From positions 1 to 25,527 of the forward strand of contig JAKSOY010000034.1 in the NCBI GenBank assembly GCA_024405255.1: 25,527 bases of DNA, given 5' to 3'. The DNA comes from Kiritimatiellia bacterium (GTDB taxonomy: Bacteria > Verrucomicrobiota > Kiritimatiellia > RFP12 > UBA1067). Under the pieces are notes generated by a model. That model was not told the DNA's origin and made no database searches. It saw only the letters and a program-made list of their open reading frames with translations. A program made the position numbers and the translations under genes. Below, in pieces: positions 1 through 9,026 of this stretch. Within the stretch, counting starts at the first letter, position 1, and each line of letters opens with the position of its first letter.

Positions 1-39
1 TACCATAAACTCTTCCACGTTTGCAACGACAAAATTAGA

Positions 40-80
40 AAAATGTGGAGGTCGGACCGAAGGACCGACCTCACATTTTT
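40..80 (-). terminator. Intrinsic terminator closing the lnt operon
   Basis: Read on the minus strand, a long inverted repeat pairs AAAATGTG and AGGTCGG with CCGACCT and CACATTTT. There is one bulged base, and the small apex has two further C-G pairs around a 3-nt loop. A T-rich tract follows on the minus strand (ATTTTTCTAATTTTG), and ATTTTTAGTTT follows on the plus strand, so the hairpin could stop transcription in both directions. It lies about 135 nt beyond the lnt stop codon and is the first strong terminator after the five-gene operon. Confidence 0.85.
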
Positions 81-113
81 AGTTTACACCCAGACCCGGC
101 ATTGCGGCTTTGC

Positions 114-165
114 GGCGCGCTCGGAGAGCGCGCCCTACCAGTTCGGGAAGCCATACCAGTTCGGG
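114..165 (-). repeat. REP-like palindrome with flanking 12-bp direct repeat
   Basis: A perfect 9-bp inverted repeat, GGCGCGCTC/GAGCGCGCC with a 3-nt loop, spans 114-134. Beside it lies the direct repeat TACCAGTTCGGG at 136-147 and 154-165 (18-bp period). On the minus strand this reads GAACTGGTAGGG followed immediately by the GC-rich hairpin. A short GTAGGG-type foot plus a hairpin is the layout of repetitive extragenic palindromes mobilised by Y1/RAYT transposases. That link is an inference; only one copy is visible. The stretch 166-214 shows nothing else recognisable. Confidence 0.55.
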
Positions 166-214
166 GTGCCAACTTTGGGACGACGGCGAGTTGCTTCGTC
201 GCGGACGAACTCTT

Positions 215-1852
215 TCAGGCGAGTTTGAGTTCGGGTTTCGTCGGCACGAAACAAAGACCGACGAACAGGAGGGAAAAGAGGATGAGCAGCGGAATGTCTC
301 CGTAGCACGTGTAGGGTGTGGGCTTTGGTGACACGGGCACGTAAACCGTTTCGAGCATCGTCCCGGCCGCGTCGATGAGCAGCTTCCCTTCACCGTCTTC
401 CAGCCAACGGGTGCGTCCAGAGGGCGAGATGAGGCCGGTCACACCGGAATTGCCGACGCGGATCACAGGAATGCCCGTTTCAATCGCCCGCAACACGGCC
501 TGCTGGGCATGCTGTTCGGCTTCGTGCGAAAACGAGAACCAGCTGTCGTTCGTGATGAGGACGATCGCCTGCGCCCCGAGCCTCGCCGCCTTGCGGGCGA
601 GCGTCGGGTCCGTATCCTCGAAGCAGATGAGCGGCGCGAGTTTGATGCCGTTCAAATCCAGCGTCTTCGCTTCGCCCGGCCAGAGCGAGATGCCGATCGG
701 CGAAAGCTTCTGCAGAATCGGAATCAACTTGTCGCACGGAATGTATTCGCCGAACGGCACAAGATGCTGCTTGCCATAGGCCTGAACCGCCACATTCGTC
801 GGCGACACGACGAAGAGCGCGGCCCCGTTCTGCGCCCGACGCACTTCGCCCGCAGGCGTTTCAACCGAGAACCACCAGTCTCCGCCCGCCAGAAGCGCCG
901 CGCCACCCGCGAGGTCCGCATAATGACGCGCCACCTCCTTGGCGCGAACCTGGTTGAGCGAGGTTCGGAACTCCGCCATCGCGCTCTCGCCCCACACGAC
1001 GAGGTCCGGCTTCGCCACCGTGGCGGTGGAGAGCATGTTGTCGAAGACATCGTAGGGATTCACCGGCTTCGCCTGCGGCTTGAAGATGCACGGCGCATTG
1101 CGCTGCACGAGCGCGATCTTGAGCGGACGAGCCTCACCCGTCGGCACGCACGCACCAGCCAAATAGAAGGACGCCAGAATCAACAGCAACGGCGCCCCGG
1201 TCTCCAGCGCGCGTACAAGCCGCGTACGCGTCGGCGTGCCGAACGTCGGCTCGACCTCCCGCCGGATCTGACGGATGAGACGACACGCGAGCGTCGCAAA
1301 GACGCCGTTCAAAAGCACCACCAGCGCACTGACGAAATAGACGCCCCCGAGTCGCGCAGGTGCCGCGAAGGACGGAATCCCCCCCACGGCGGTTCCCAGA
1401 TAGTTCCACGCAAACCCGCCGAACGGCACCACGCTCCGGCACCACTCAAGGCCCGCCCACACGAACGGTTCGACCACGAGCAGCACCAGCAGCGTCTCGC
1501 CCGCGCGGTCCCCCCGCATCCGCACCGCCTGCCAGGCCCGCGCCGTCAACCAGCCGAAGGCCGAAAAAAACAGGGCGCATGCCGTTCCCAAACCGAACCA
1601 GCCAAGAATCACGAGCGGCCACGGGCCGTTGTTCTTGATGATCGCCGGCATCCACGACAGCGTCGCCACCCAGAACAGCAATCCGCAGATCGTCCAGAGT
1701 ACCAGACTGCGCTTCGGCGTGCAGAACCGGGAAATGACGAGCATGGGGACGAGCGCGAACACAATCGCGCACGACTCGTTCATCGGTGCGTAGGCGGACC
1801 AGAGCAGCAACGCCGTCAGTGCGGCGGGAATCAGTGCCAGGAGTTTTTTCAT
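215..1852 (-). CDS. lnt: Apolipoprotein N-acyltransferase (Lnt)
   Basis: Lnt adds the third acyl chain to the N-terminal cysteine of diacylated lipoproteins in the inner membrane, the last step of lipoprotein maturation. The first ~245 residues are a series of hydrophobic helices. The rest is a carbon-nitrogen hydrolase (nitrilase-fold) domain with the expected Glu-Lys-Cys triad: Glu in WGESAM (about residue 289), Lys in YGKQHLVPFGEY (about 361) and Cys in LICFED (about 410). A further membrane helix follows TPYTCYGD near the C-terminus. At 545 aa the length is normal. The ATG at 1852 is preferred to an in-frame ATG five codons upstream because it forms an ATGA overlap with the stop of the preceding debranching gene, so translation is probably coupled. 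It is the last gene of the operon. Pal, also in this window, is a likely substrate. Confidence 0.95.
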   Translation of the reverse strand: MKKLLALIPAALTALLLWSAYAPMNESCAIVFALVPMLVISRFCTPKRSLVLWTICGLLFWVATLSWMPAIIKNNGPWPLVILGWFGLGTACALFFSAFGWLTARAWQAVRMRGDRAGETLLVLLVVEPFVWAGLEWCRSVVPFGGFAWNYLGTAVGGIPSFAAPARLGGVYFVSALVVLLNGVFATLACRLIRQIRREVEPTFGTPTRTRLVRALETGAPLLLILASFYLAGACVPTGEARPLKIALVQRNAPCIFKPQAKPVNPYDVFDNMLSTATVAKPDLVVWGESAMAEFRTSLNQVRAKEVARHYADLAGGAALLAGGDWWFSVETPAGEVRRAQNGAALFVVSPTNVAVQAYGKQHLVPFGEYIPCDKLIPILQKLSPIGISLWPGEAKTLDLNGIKLAPLICFEDTDPTLARKAARLGAQAIVLITNDSWFSFSHEAEQHAQQAVLRAIETGIPVIRVGNSGVTGLISPSGRTRWLEDGEGKLLIDAAGTMLETVYVPVSPKPTPYTCYGDIPLLILFSLLFVGLCFVPTKPELKLA

Positions 1853-4800
1853 TTGAGTTTCAACCACACGCGCAGAAGTTCACTTGCGCTCCAAGCCTGC
1901 GCCCGACAGCCCTTCTGCGCATGGGGCGCATCGCCATCCGCGATTTCGGACAAGTGGCATACGCACCCCGCATTGATGTTTTCGATGGCGGACGCCAGAA
2001 GCGACCGCGCCGTCGCCTTAGTGGCAAGACCCGTCTTCACCAGGGCTTCCGCATAAAGCGGGAACGGCCACGCCCACACGGTGCCATTATGATAGGCCGG
2101 CTTACGCTGCGTATCTTCATCGCCGGCATAGACCCCGCGATAACGCGTATCGTCCGCCACAAGCGACCGAACGCCTCCCGGCACAACCAACGGCGCACAC
2201 GCCTGCACGATCGCACGCGCCAGCGTCTGTTCGCACGCAGACAGCACATCGAGGGAAAGGACGAAGAGCTGATTCGGACGCACCCCGCGATCCGGCACGG
2301 CCTGTGCCGCCGGTTCGCCGTTCGGCGCATCCAGACAATCCGCGAGACCGCAGACCCGACCCGCTTCATCCTTTTGGACGAAGAACCGGATCAACGACGC
2401 AACGGCCTGGTCGGCCAGGTCGTTCCACTTCGATCCGCCCAGATACCGCAGTGCCGCAATCCACATCGCCTGGATTTCAACGGGATAGCCCACGCGCGGC
2501 GTACACGCCGGATAGTTCGTATCCATCCACGTGAAATGCGACGGCGTCCAGACGAGTCCGGAAGCCGGATCGACGTGAATGCCATTCGACGTGCCCGCAA
2601 GATAATTCGACACGATCGACTCGGCCACCGGACGGAACTTCGTCGCCTCTTTCCCGAGTACGGCCAGCGTGCGGATGAACCAGAGCGGTGCATCGACAGT
2701 ATCGCGGTTCCCCGCCGTTTCGCCAGAGATGATATTCGGCAGCGTGCCCTTCTCCTCAAAGCGGGCGAAGGCTTCGACAATCGCCAACGCCTCGGTTCGG
2801 AAGCCCGCCGGAATCGCCCCCTGCAGGAAGATGAACGTGTCACGCCCCCAGTCCAAGAACCAGGGATAGCCCGCCAGCACGGTCTTGACGTCGTCACGCT
2901 TCACAATGAAGAGCTTGAGCGCTTCTCGAAGCGCATCGTCCAACGGCGCCGCAGGCGAACTCTCATCTTCCGGCGTACCACGAGAGGCGAGCAACCGCCG
3001 CGCCGCCGCCTCGTCAAAGGCCGCCGTACGCGCGTCCGAAACGTAGGACGCGGACAGGATCGCCTCGTCGCCGATTTTCAATGACGACGAGATCCACCCG
3101 GGCGAATACAGATCGCCACACCCGTCCTGTCCACGCGCAGCCTCCTCCGCGTGGGAGACGCAGTACGACCACGCCCCCTCGGGATGGAACACGCCATTGG
3201 AAACCGCAACGACAAGCCGCTCGTCCTTCCCGTAAGGCGAAAAGACGAATCCAGAGGCCGAATCAAGTACCTGCGTCGCACGCGCGAAGGCGTTCTCGAC
3301 CGCGCCTTGCGCCTTCGTCGTGCCGTGGAAACTCCGCCATTCGAGGTCCGGACGAAAGACCAACGTCACGGGCGAACCGACATCCGCCTCATCTGCGGGA
3401 ACGCGTCGAACCTGCAGTTTCGCGACACCCGTGCCGTCTTGGGCAAGGAACAGACAGAAGACGAACTTCGCCACGCGACCGAGTCCGCACGGCACCGTGA
3501 AAAACCACGTGGCCTTGCGTCCCGCGGGATCGGCCCGAAAGGAATCGATGCAATCGGCGTTGATTTCGCGCGAATACCCTTCGTGCTGCAACCAGCAACG
3601 GCAACGCGTCCAAAGCGTCAGGCGATCCGCCGGAACATGCGGGTTCGGATTCGCGGCCAAAAGCGCATCGTACTGACTGCGGATTTCGCCCCAGGCCAGT
3701 TTCACGCGACTCGCCGCACCCGCACCGTCGGAAAGAACCGTCTCCAGCAGTCCGCCCGGACCCGGCGTCTGGAGATTGCGCCGAATCTCCGCACCCGTAT
3801 AGACAAGCTTCACCCGCGCCTGCTCGGCAGACGGCAGCAGCAGCACATCGGCCGAACTCCGCACAATCCCGTCGGGCGCATAGACTGAAATCACCAGCTT
3901 GCGGCGCAGGGCCGACGTTCCGTCACCCTGATAGGGCGGCACTGCCAGCACGGCAGAGCCTCCCGCGCTCCGCACAACGGCACACGTACGAACACCATCC
4001 TGCAGCCGCGCACGAAAGGCGCAAGGTGCCACGATTTTGAGCCGGCTCCCTGCGGGCACGCAGACTTCGCGCTGCAGATCCTGCGGATAGGTCCAGGTGG
4101 TGACGAACGCCGAATCGGAATCCTGTCGAGGGACCGTCTGAGATTCTTCTGATTCCGCCGTGCAATGCGAGAAGACCCGCACCTCGCCCGGTTCGAGCCA
4201 AAGGCCCTGCTCGAGATGGATACGGCGCGTCTGCAGCAGATCAAAGGGATCGCTCGTGGACGGAAACGCGGCATCGTCCCATCGGGCCACAACGCCTTGT
4301 CCGCAATCCAGATTCGCCAAGATCAAGGTCGACCCGCGCACAACGGCCAGGAAATTCCCCTCTCCGCGCTCGACAAGCCGAATCGGTTCGTTGCCACGGA
4401 AATCGGGATGACGTGCAATCAGCGCATTGAGCTGCGCAATGAAGTCGACGAGATTTTCGGACGCACCCCAATTGAGGTCGTTCTTGCCGTGGACGTCGAT
4501 CTTCTCGGTTGCAAACCACTCGACGCCATTCGCAACGCCCCAGGCCCCCTGGTACGACAGCAAGGCCGCCAACGCAACGCGCAGACGCGCCCAAACGCGC
4601 CCGCCCTTCGCGAGCCGGTCGTTGTCGTGCGTTTCGGCGAAATGGACGAGCGTACCATAGGTGCGGGCACGTTCGATCGCCCCCGGCAGATACCACTCGA
4701 ACGCACCTCGATCGTAGGTCTGGAAGATTTCCGAATAGGCCCAGTCGAGTCCTGCGCGATTGAGCAGCGCATCGGTGACCTCGAGCTTTCCGCCGAGGCC

Positions 4801-5766
4801 CTCGAGCATGAAAACCGTATCGGGATATTCCTCGCGCACGCGGGCGACGATGTACCTCCACGTCGCTTCCGGAATCATATAGCCCGCGTCGCAGCGGAAG
4901 CCGTCCACACCGTTACGCACCCAGAAGAGGAACACGTCGGCCATATAGGACCGCAACGCGGGATGCGAATAGTCGAGCTCAACCAGATCGGCCCAAGTCA
5001 CGCCCCAGGCACCCGGCGAAACGAACGTGCCGTCGTTCTCGCGATGGAACCATTCCGGGTGGTGCGTCTGAAGCGTCGACGCCCATCCCGTGTGATTCGC
5101 CGGCAGGTCCACGAACAGACGCCCGCCGCGCGCATGCACGGCCCCGATGAGTTCACGGAACTGGTCCAACGGCGTCGCCTTCGAATCGAACTCGGCCATC
5201 GCCGGATCGACGCTGAAGAAATCGGTGGCGGCGAACGGACAGCCATACTCGCCCATCACCGCGTAGGTCGTCGGCACGGGGAACGGCGGCAACGTCTGGA
5301 TGATGTTGAACCCCATCGTCCCCAGAATGAAGTCCAGACGGCGCACGATCTCGCGGAAGGAACCGAACTGGCGCGGGAAGACCGTGTAGATCGCGTTTCG
5401 TCCCCGCGTCTCGTGGGACATCACCTTGACGGTCAGATTGTCGCCCTCGGGCCACTCCGGCGTCGTACTGTCCGCCGGGAAGAAGCAGCACTTGCCCTTG
5501 AAGATTCCGACTTCGTCGAGCGGCAGAGAGGCCGTCCAGCAACCGGGCGACGTTTCCGTCAGGGGCACATCGCGCCAGTGCTTTTCCAACGGCGTCAGCG
5601 CCTGGTCGTTGGCCTCGATGATCTCACGGCGCGCAAGGGCCGCGCCGCCGATCTCCGTGCGAAAGACGGCGCGTCCCTTTCGGGGCGCGTCGAGTTGAAG
5701 CGACACCTCTAGACTGTCGCCACGCCAGCGAAGCTGATACGAACCCGCTGCGGGGAGCTGCTTCAT
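1849..5766 (-). CDS. Bifunctional GH13-GH133 glycogen debranching-like enzyme
   Basis: This is a 1305-aa protein with two glycoside hydrolase modules. After an N-terminal beta-rich region (about 1-115), a GH13 alpha-amylase barrel carries the four family motifs: DLPANH (220-225), GFRCD with nucleophile Asp293, FMLEG with acid/base Glu322, and ETHDN (378-382). A linker with beta-sandwich character (about 500-900) includes FRPDLEWRSFH (804-814), resembling the glycogen-debranching N-terminal domain. A C-terminal alpha/alpha barrel then shows amylo-alpha-1,6-glucosidase (GH133) hallmarks: WFLDWGRDTF (969-978), ISGETAGNRDTVDAPLW and AYHNGTVWAWP. The order, transferase-like GH13 then glucosidase, is that of eukaryotic debranching enzyme, though the GH13 motifs do not obviously match its subfamily (GH13_25). 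The likely role is cytoplasmic breakdown of alpha-1,6 branches in glycogen; no signal peptide is visible. Its ATG overlaps the malic enzyme stop by four bases (ATGA). The activity split is inferred from the motifs. Confidence 0.88.
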   Translation of the reverse strand: MKQLPAAGSYQLRWRGDSLEVSLQLDAPRKGRAVFRTEIGGAALARREIIEANDQALTPLEKHWRDVPLTETSPGCWTASLPLDEVGIFKGKCCFFPADSTTPEWPEGDNLTVKVMSHETRGRNAIYTVFPRQFGSFREIVRRLDFILGTMGFNIIQTLPPFPVPTTYAVMGEYGCPFAATDFFSVDPAMAEFDSKATPLDQFRELIGAVHARGGRLFVDLPANHTGWASTLQTHHPEWFHRENDGTFVSPGAWGVTWADLVELDYSHPALRSYMADVFLFWVRNGVDGFRCDAGYMIPEATWRYIVARVREEYPDTVFMLEGLGGKLEVTDALLNRAGLDWAYSEIFQTYDRGAFEWYLPGAIERARTYGTLVHFAETHDNDRLAKGGRVWARLRVALAALLSYQGAWGVANGVEWFATEKIDVHGKNDLNWGASENLVDFIAQLNALIARHPDFRGNEPIRLVERGEGNFLAVVRGSTLILANLDCGQGVVARWDDAAFPSTSDPFDLLQTRRIHLEQGLWLEPGEVRVFSHCTAESEESQTVPRQDSDSAFVTTWTYPQDLQREVCVPAGSRLKIVAPCAFRARLQDGVRTCAVVRSAGGSAVLAVPPYQGDGTSALRRKLVISVYAPDGIVRSSADVLLLPSAEQARVKLVYTGAEIRRNLQTPGPGGLLETVLSDGAGAASRVKLAWGEIRSQYDALLAANPNPHVPADRLTLWTRCRCWLQHEGYSREINADCIDSFRADPAGRKATWFFTVPCGLGRVAKFVFCLFLAQDGTGVAKLQVRRVPADEADVGSPVTLVFRPDLEWRSFHGTTKAQGAVENAFARATQVLDSASGFVFSPYGKDERLVVAVSNGVFHPEGAWSYCVSHAEEAARGQDGCGDLYSPGWISSSLKIGDEAILSASYVSDARTAAFDEAAARRLLASRGTPEDESSPAAPLDDALREALKLFIVKRDDVKTVLAGYPWFLDWGRDTFIFLQGAIPAGFRTEALAIVEAFARFEEKGTLPNIISGETAGNRDTVDAPLWFIRTLAVLGKEATKFRPVAESIVSNYLAGTSNGIHVDPASGLVWTPSHFTWMDTNYPACTPRVGYPVEIQAMWIAALRYLGGSKWNDLADQAVASLIRFFVQKDEAGRVCGLADCLDAPNGEPAAQAVPDRGVRPNQLFVLSLDVLSACEQTLARAIVQACAPLVVPGGVRSLVADDTRYRGVYAGDEDTQRKPAYHNGTVWAWPFPLYAEALVKTGLATKATARSLLASAIENINAGCVCHLSEIADGDAPHAQKGCRAQAWSASELLRVWLKLK

Positions 5767-7061
5767 GCACGCGTCCGATTGCGTTCGTGGAGCTCGGCCT
5801 TGTAGGCTTCGAGGTCGACCGTCTTGCGTGCGACACCGCTCTTCACGGCCGCTTCAGCCACGGCATAGCTCACGACTTCGAAGAGACGGCGGTCGAAGGG
5901 TTTCGGAATGATGTAACCGGGGCCGAATTCCAACTTCTCGTTCGGGTAGAGCGCTTTGACCTCTTCGGGAACGGGTTCACGTGCGAGCTGGGCGAGAGCC
6001 TCTGCGGCCGCGACCTTCATTTCCTTGTTGATCGTACGGGCGCGCACATCGAGCGCCCCGCGGAAGAGGTACGGGAAGCCAAGCACGTTGTTGATCTGGT
6101 TCGGGTAGTCGCTGCGGCCCGTCACCATAATGTACGAGCGGTCCTTAAGCGCCTCGGCGACAACGGCGGGGTCGATTTCGGGGTCGGGATTGGCCATCGC
6201 GAAGATCGCGGGGAAAGCACCCATCGTCTTGACATCGTCGCCCGTGAGCACGTTGGCCGCCGAAACGCCGATGAAGACATCGGCACCGACAAGCGCCTCG
6301 CGCAGGGTCTTGGGTCCGGGGGCGACCGCGTGGCGCTGCTTGAAGGGATTGAGATCCGTGCGATCCGTGGAGATGACGCCTTTCGAGTCGCACATCGTCA
6401 CGTCCTTCACGCCGGCCGCCTTGCACATCTCGCAGATGCGAATGCCCGCTGCCCCCGCGCCATTCATCACGACCTTGAGTTCGCTGAGCGGCTTGCCCGC
6501 AAGACGCGCGTAGTTCATCACGCCGGAAAGCGAAATCACCGCCGTGCCCCACTGGTCGTCGTGAAAGACGGGAATGTCAAGCTCGGCATCGAGCGTCTCT
6601 TCGATCTCGAAACAGGCCGGCGCGGCGATATCCTCAAGATTGATGCCGCCGTACATCGGCGCGAGTACACGGCAGGCTTCGATCACGCGCTGCGGATCCG
6701 TCTTCCCCGTATCCTTGCCGTCCCGACGGCAGTGCGCCACCGGGGCCGGCCAGGCGTCGACATCGCCGAAGGCTTTGAAAAGAACGGCCTTACCCTCCAT
6801 CACGGGGATGGAAGCGAGCGCACCAAGGTCGCCAAGGCCAAGAATCGCCGTGCCATCCGAGACGACCGCCACGAGATTCGATTTCGCCGTGCAGTCGTAG
6901 GCGCTATCGGGATTTGCCGCGACTTCCTTCACCGCATGTGCAACACCCGGCGTATAGGCGAGGCACAGATCGTCCTTCGTCTTGAGCGGTCGCGGCAGAC
7001 GCAGCGCGACCTTTCCTCCCTCATGATATTTCAGCACTTCTTCGCGTGTAAACTTAGCCAT
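5763..7061 (-). CDS. Short-form NAD(P)-dependent malic enzyme
   Basis: Oxidative decarboxylation of malate to pyruvate and CO2 with reduction of NAD(P), in the cytoplasm. At 432 aa this is the compact bacterial form, without the C-terminal phosphotransacetylase domain of MaeB. Catalytic Tyr36 lies in LAYTPGVA and catalytic Lys91 in VMEGKAV. Acidic metal-site residues lie in INLEDIAAP and FHDDQWGTA. The Rossmann loop GAGAAG is at 201-206. An AAGGA Shine-Dalgarno precedes the ATG at good spacing. The gene starts 33 nt after the WecA-like gene and overlaps the debranching gene by four bases, so it is inside the operon and not independently expressed as far as can be seen. Cofactor preference (NAD or NADP) cannot be read from the sequence by eye. 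Confidence 0.93.
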   Translation of the reverse strand: MAKFTREEVLKYHEGGKVALRLPRPLKTKDDLCLAYTPGVAHAVKEVAANPDSAYDCTAKSNLVAVVSDGTAILGLGDLGALASIPVMEGKAVLFKAFGDVDAWPAPVAHCRRDGKDTGKTDPQRVIEACRVLAPMYGGINLEDIAAPACFEIEETLDAELDIPVFHDDQWGTAVISLSGVMNYARLAGKPLSELKVVMNGAGAAGIRICEMCKAAGVKDVTMCDSKGVISTDRTDLNPFKQRHAVAPGPKTLREALVGADVFIGVSAANVLTGDDVKTMGAFPAIFAMANPDPEIDPAVVAEALKDRSYIMVTGRSDYPNQINNVLGFPYLFRGALDVRARTINKEMKVAAAEALAQLAREPVPEEVKALYPNEKLEFGPGYIIPKPFDRRLFEVVSYAVAEAAVKSGVARKTVDLEAYKAELHERNRTRA

Positions 7062-7094
7062 TCTCTTTTCCTTGATTTGTGATTGACTGTTAAT

Positions 7095-9026
7095 TTAAAT
7101 CTTGACCGGTTCGCCGCTCGCGGCGACCTCTTCGCAGCGCCAGATCGTCACCTTGACACCGGCTTCGGCAAAGATCTTGCGCGCGAGCTCGAGGCGCTCG
7201 GGCGTGAGCACGCAGGCGATGACCACGGCATCGGCCCGCAGCCGCGCAATGACCTCCTTCGCCTGGTTCAAAGTCCCTTCCACGCGCTGACCGCCCACAT
7301 AGAGACCACGCAGCAGGATGTCGTCGTCCAGAAGGCCCACGATCACGCGCTCGTTGCGCGAGGACGAGCGGACGAGTTCGCGGCGGAACATGCCATAGCG
7401 CAACCCGGCCCCGTAGACGACCACACGGCTCGTACCGGGGCGCTCGGCGAGGCGGCCATGGTCGAGGTTGTAGAAGACGTCACGCGCGATGTGGCGGATC
7501 AGGCGCAGACCGCAAAGCACCAGCGCCGATAGCGCAAAGAACAGCGCAGACGAAGCCATCAGGTGCGAGTGGGGATAGTGCAACAGAATGATTGTCGCCG
7601 AACCACCCATCGTACCGATGAAACAGGCGATCACGATTCGTACGAAATTCGACACAAGAGCACGCCCCCAGATCGTCGAATAGCCGCGGAAGAACGCCAC
7701 GCAGAAGAAGACCGAAACGACACGCAGCGGCAAGGCCGTATGCAATGCGTACATGTTGATGCGCAACCCAAGTGCCAGATACATCAAGAGAAACACCGTC
7801 ACCAGCAACGCCACGTCTGCCACCACGAGGAACGGAACAGCCAGCATCCGACGGCGACGGCGACGGCCGTTGTCATCCTGATGCGCCACCGTGTTGAGAA
7901 GCCGACCCGCATCCCAGAGCTCGATACGCTGCATATCCCGCATGATCAAATAGACGCCCACGATAAAGGCGAGGATGAACAGACCGGCCGCGCGGTCGCG
8001 CAGGGCGAGTCCGCCGAAACCGATGGACACGAAGAAGGCCGCCAAACCGTAAAGCGCACTTGCGGCTTTGCGCTGCGAAGCGTACTTCCGCAGGATGCGG
8101 TGATGCAGGTGGTCCGTATCGGCCTGCATGACATGGGTATTCCCTTCGTCCGCACCATGTTCCTCCCGCTTCAGAACCGCACGCACCGTACGACGCAGAA
8201 TGGCGAGGGACGTATCAAAGATCGGCACGCCCATCGCGAGCAGCGGCACCCCAAGCGACACGAAAAGCGAATCGCTCGCTTTCGTCATCAGCGGCATTGT
8301 GGCGAGAAAGAGTCCCAAGTACATCGAACCGGTATCCCCCAGGAAAACGCTCGCCGGGTTAAAGTTGTACCGGAGGAATCCCAAGCAGGCGCCCGCAAAG
8401 GCGAAATAGGGCAATGTCGCCATCGGATAGCCGATGAAGAACAGCGCACCACCCATGCCCACAGCCGCGATGAGGGCGAGTCCCGTCGCCAGACCATCCA
8501 ATCCGTCAATCAAGTTGAAAGCGTTGATGGCCCCCACGATCCAGAAAATCGTGAGCGCCGCATCCAAGGACATCGGCATCCCCGCAAGCAGCGGAATCGA
8601 CCGGAACCCGACGCCGGCCCAAGAGAACGCCCCTACGGCGACGGCGATCTGTCCGCCAAGCTTCGCGAGCGGCGGCAAACCGAACTTGTCGTCCAGCAGG
8701 CCGACAACGATCAGCACGGCCGACAACGCGATCATTTTGAGAATGACATCGTTCGGCGTCGACGGCAGAATCCGCGCGCCCCCAAGGAGAATGTAGCCGC
8801 ACAGGACCACTGAAAGCGACAGGAAAATCGCCAGACCGCCCGAACGCGGAATCGGCGTCTTGTTGATACGTCGCGCCGACGGCTTGTCGACCATTCCACA
8901 CTTGCGCGCCAGCTCGCGACAGAGCGGCGTGAAGATCAGGCCGAGAACCAATCCCGTCAAGAACACGCCCCACCACGGTGCGGTTCGCAGGATGAAACGG
9001 AGTGCCCCTTGAAAAAATGCGGTCAT
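7095..9026 (-). CDS. WecA/MraY-family glycosyl-1-phosphate transferase fused to FlaA1-type N-terminal module
   Basis: Residues 1 to about 370 are a polytopic polyprenyl-phosphate sugar-1-phosphate transferase, which transfers a sugar-phosphate from a UDP-sugar to undecaprenyl phosphate and so starts a glycan. Family motifs are present: LLDDKFG (Asp112/113), NLIDGLDGL (171-179), FLGDTGSMYLG (Asp231) and the cytoplasmic HLHH loop (306-309). After a run of six arginines (388-393) come four more predicted membrane helices (about 397-510). A soluble domain beginning VVVYGAG (536-542) with VGLLDDD follows, typical of the N-terminal part of FlaA1/WbpM/CapD sugar dehydratases. The SDR catalytic domain that normally follows is absent: the protein ends at residue 643. 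GGAG precedes the start, and the ATG overlaps the exosortase stop by four bases. The likely role is priming of an exopolysaccharide or surface glycan linked to the exosortase. The sugar is unknown. Confidence 0.85.
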   Translation of the reverse strand: MTAFFQGALRFILRTAPWWGVFLTGLVLGLIFTPLCRELARKCGMVDKPSARRINKTPIPRSGGLAIFLSLSVVLCGYILLGGARILPSTPNDVILKMIALSAVLIVVGLLDDKFGLPPLAKLGGQIAVAVGAFSWAGVGFRSIPLLAGMPMSLDAALTIFWIVGAINAFNLIDGLDGLATGLALIAAVGMGGALFFIGYPMATLPYFAFAGACLGFLRYNFNPASVFLGDTGSMYLGLFLATMPLMTKASDSLFVSLGVPLLAMGVPIFDTSLAILRRTVRAVLKREEHGADEGNTHVMQADTDHLHHRILRKYASQRKAASALYGLAAFFVSIGFGGLALRDRAAGLFILAFIVGVYLIMRDMQRIELWDAGRLLNTVAHQDDNGRRRRRRMLAVPFLVVADVALLVTVFLLMYLALGLRINMYALHTALPLRVVSVFFCVAFFRGYSTIWGRALVSNFVRIVIACFIGTMGGSATIILLHYPHSHLMASSALFFALSALVLCGLRLIRHIARDVFYNLDHGRLAERPGTSRVVVYGAGLRYGMFRRELVRSSSRNERVIVGLLDDDILLRGLYVGGQRVEGTLNQAKEVIARLRADAVVIACVLTPERLELARKIFAEAGVKVTIWRCEEVAASGEPVKI

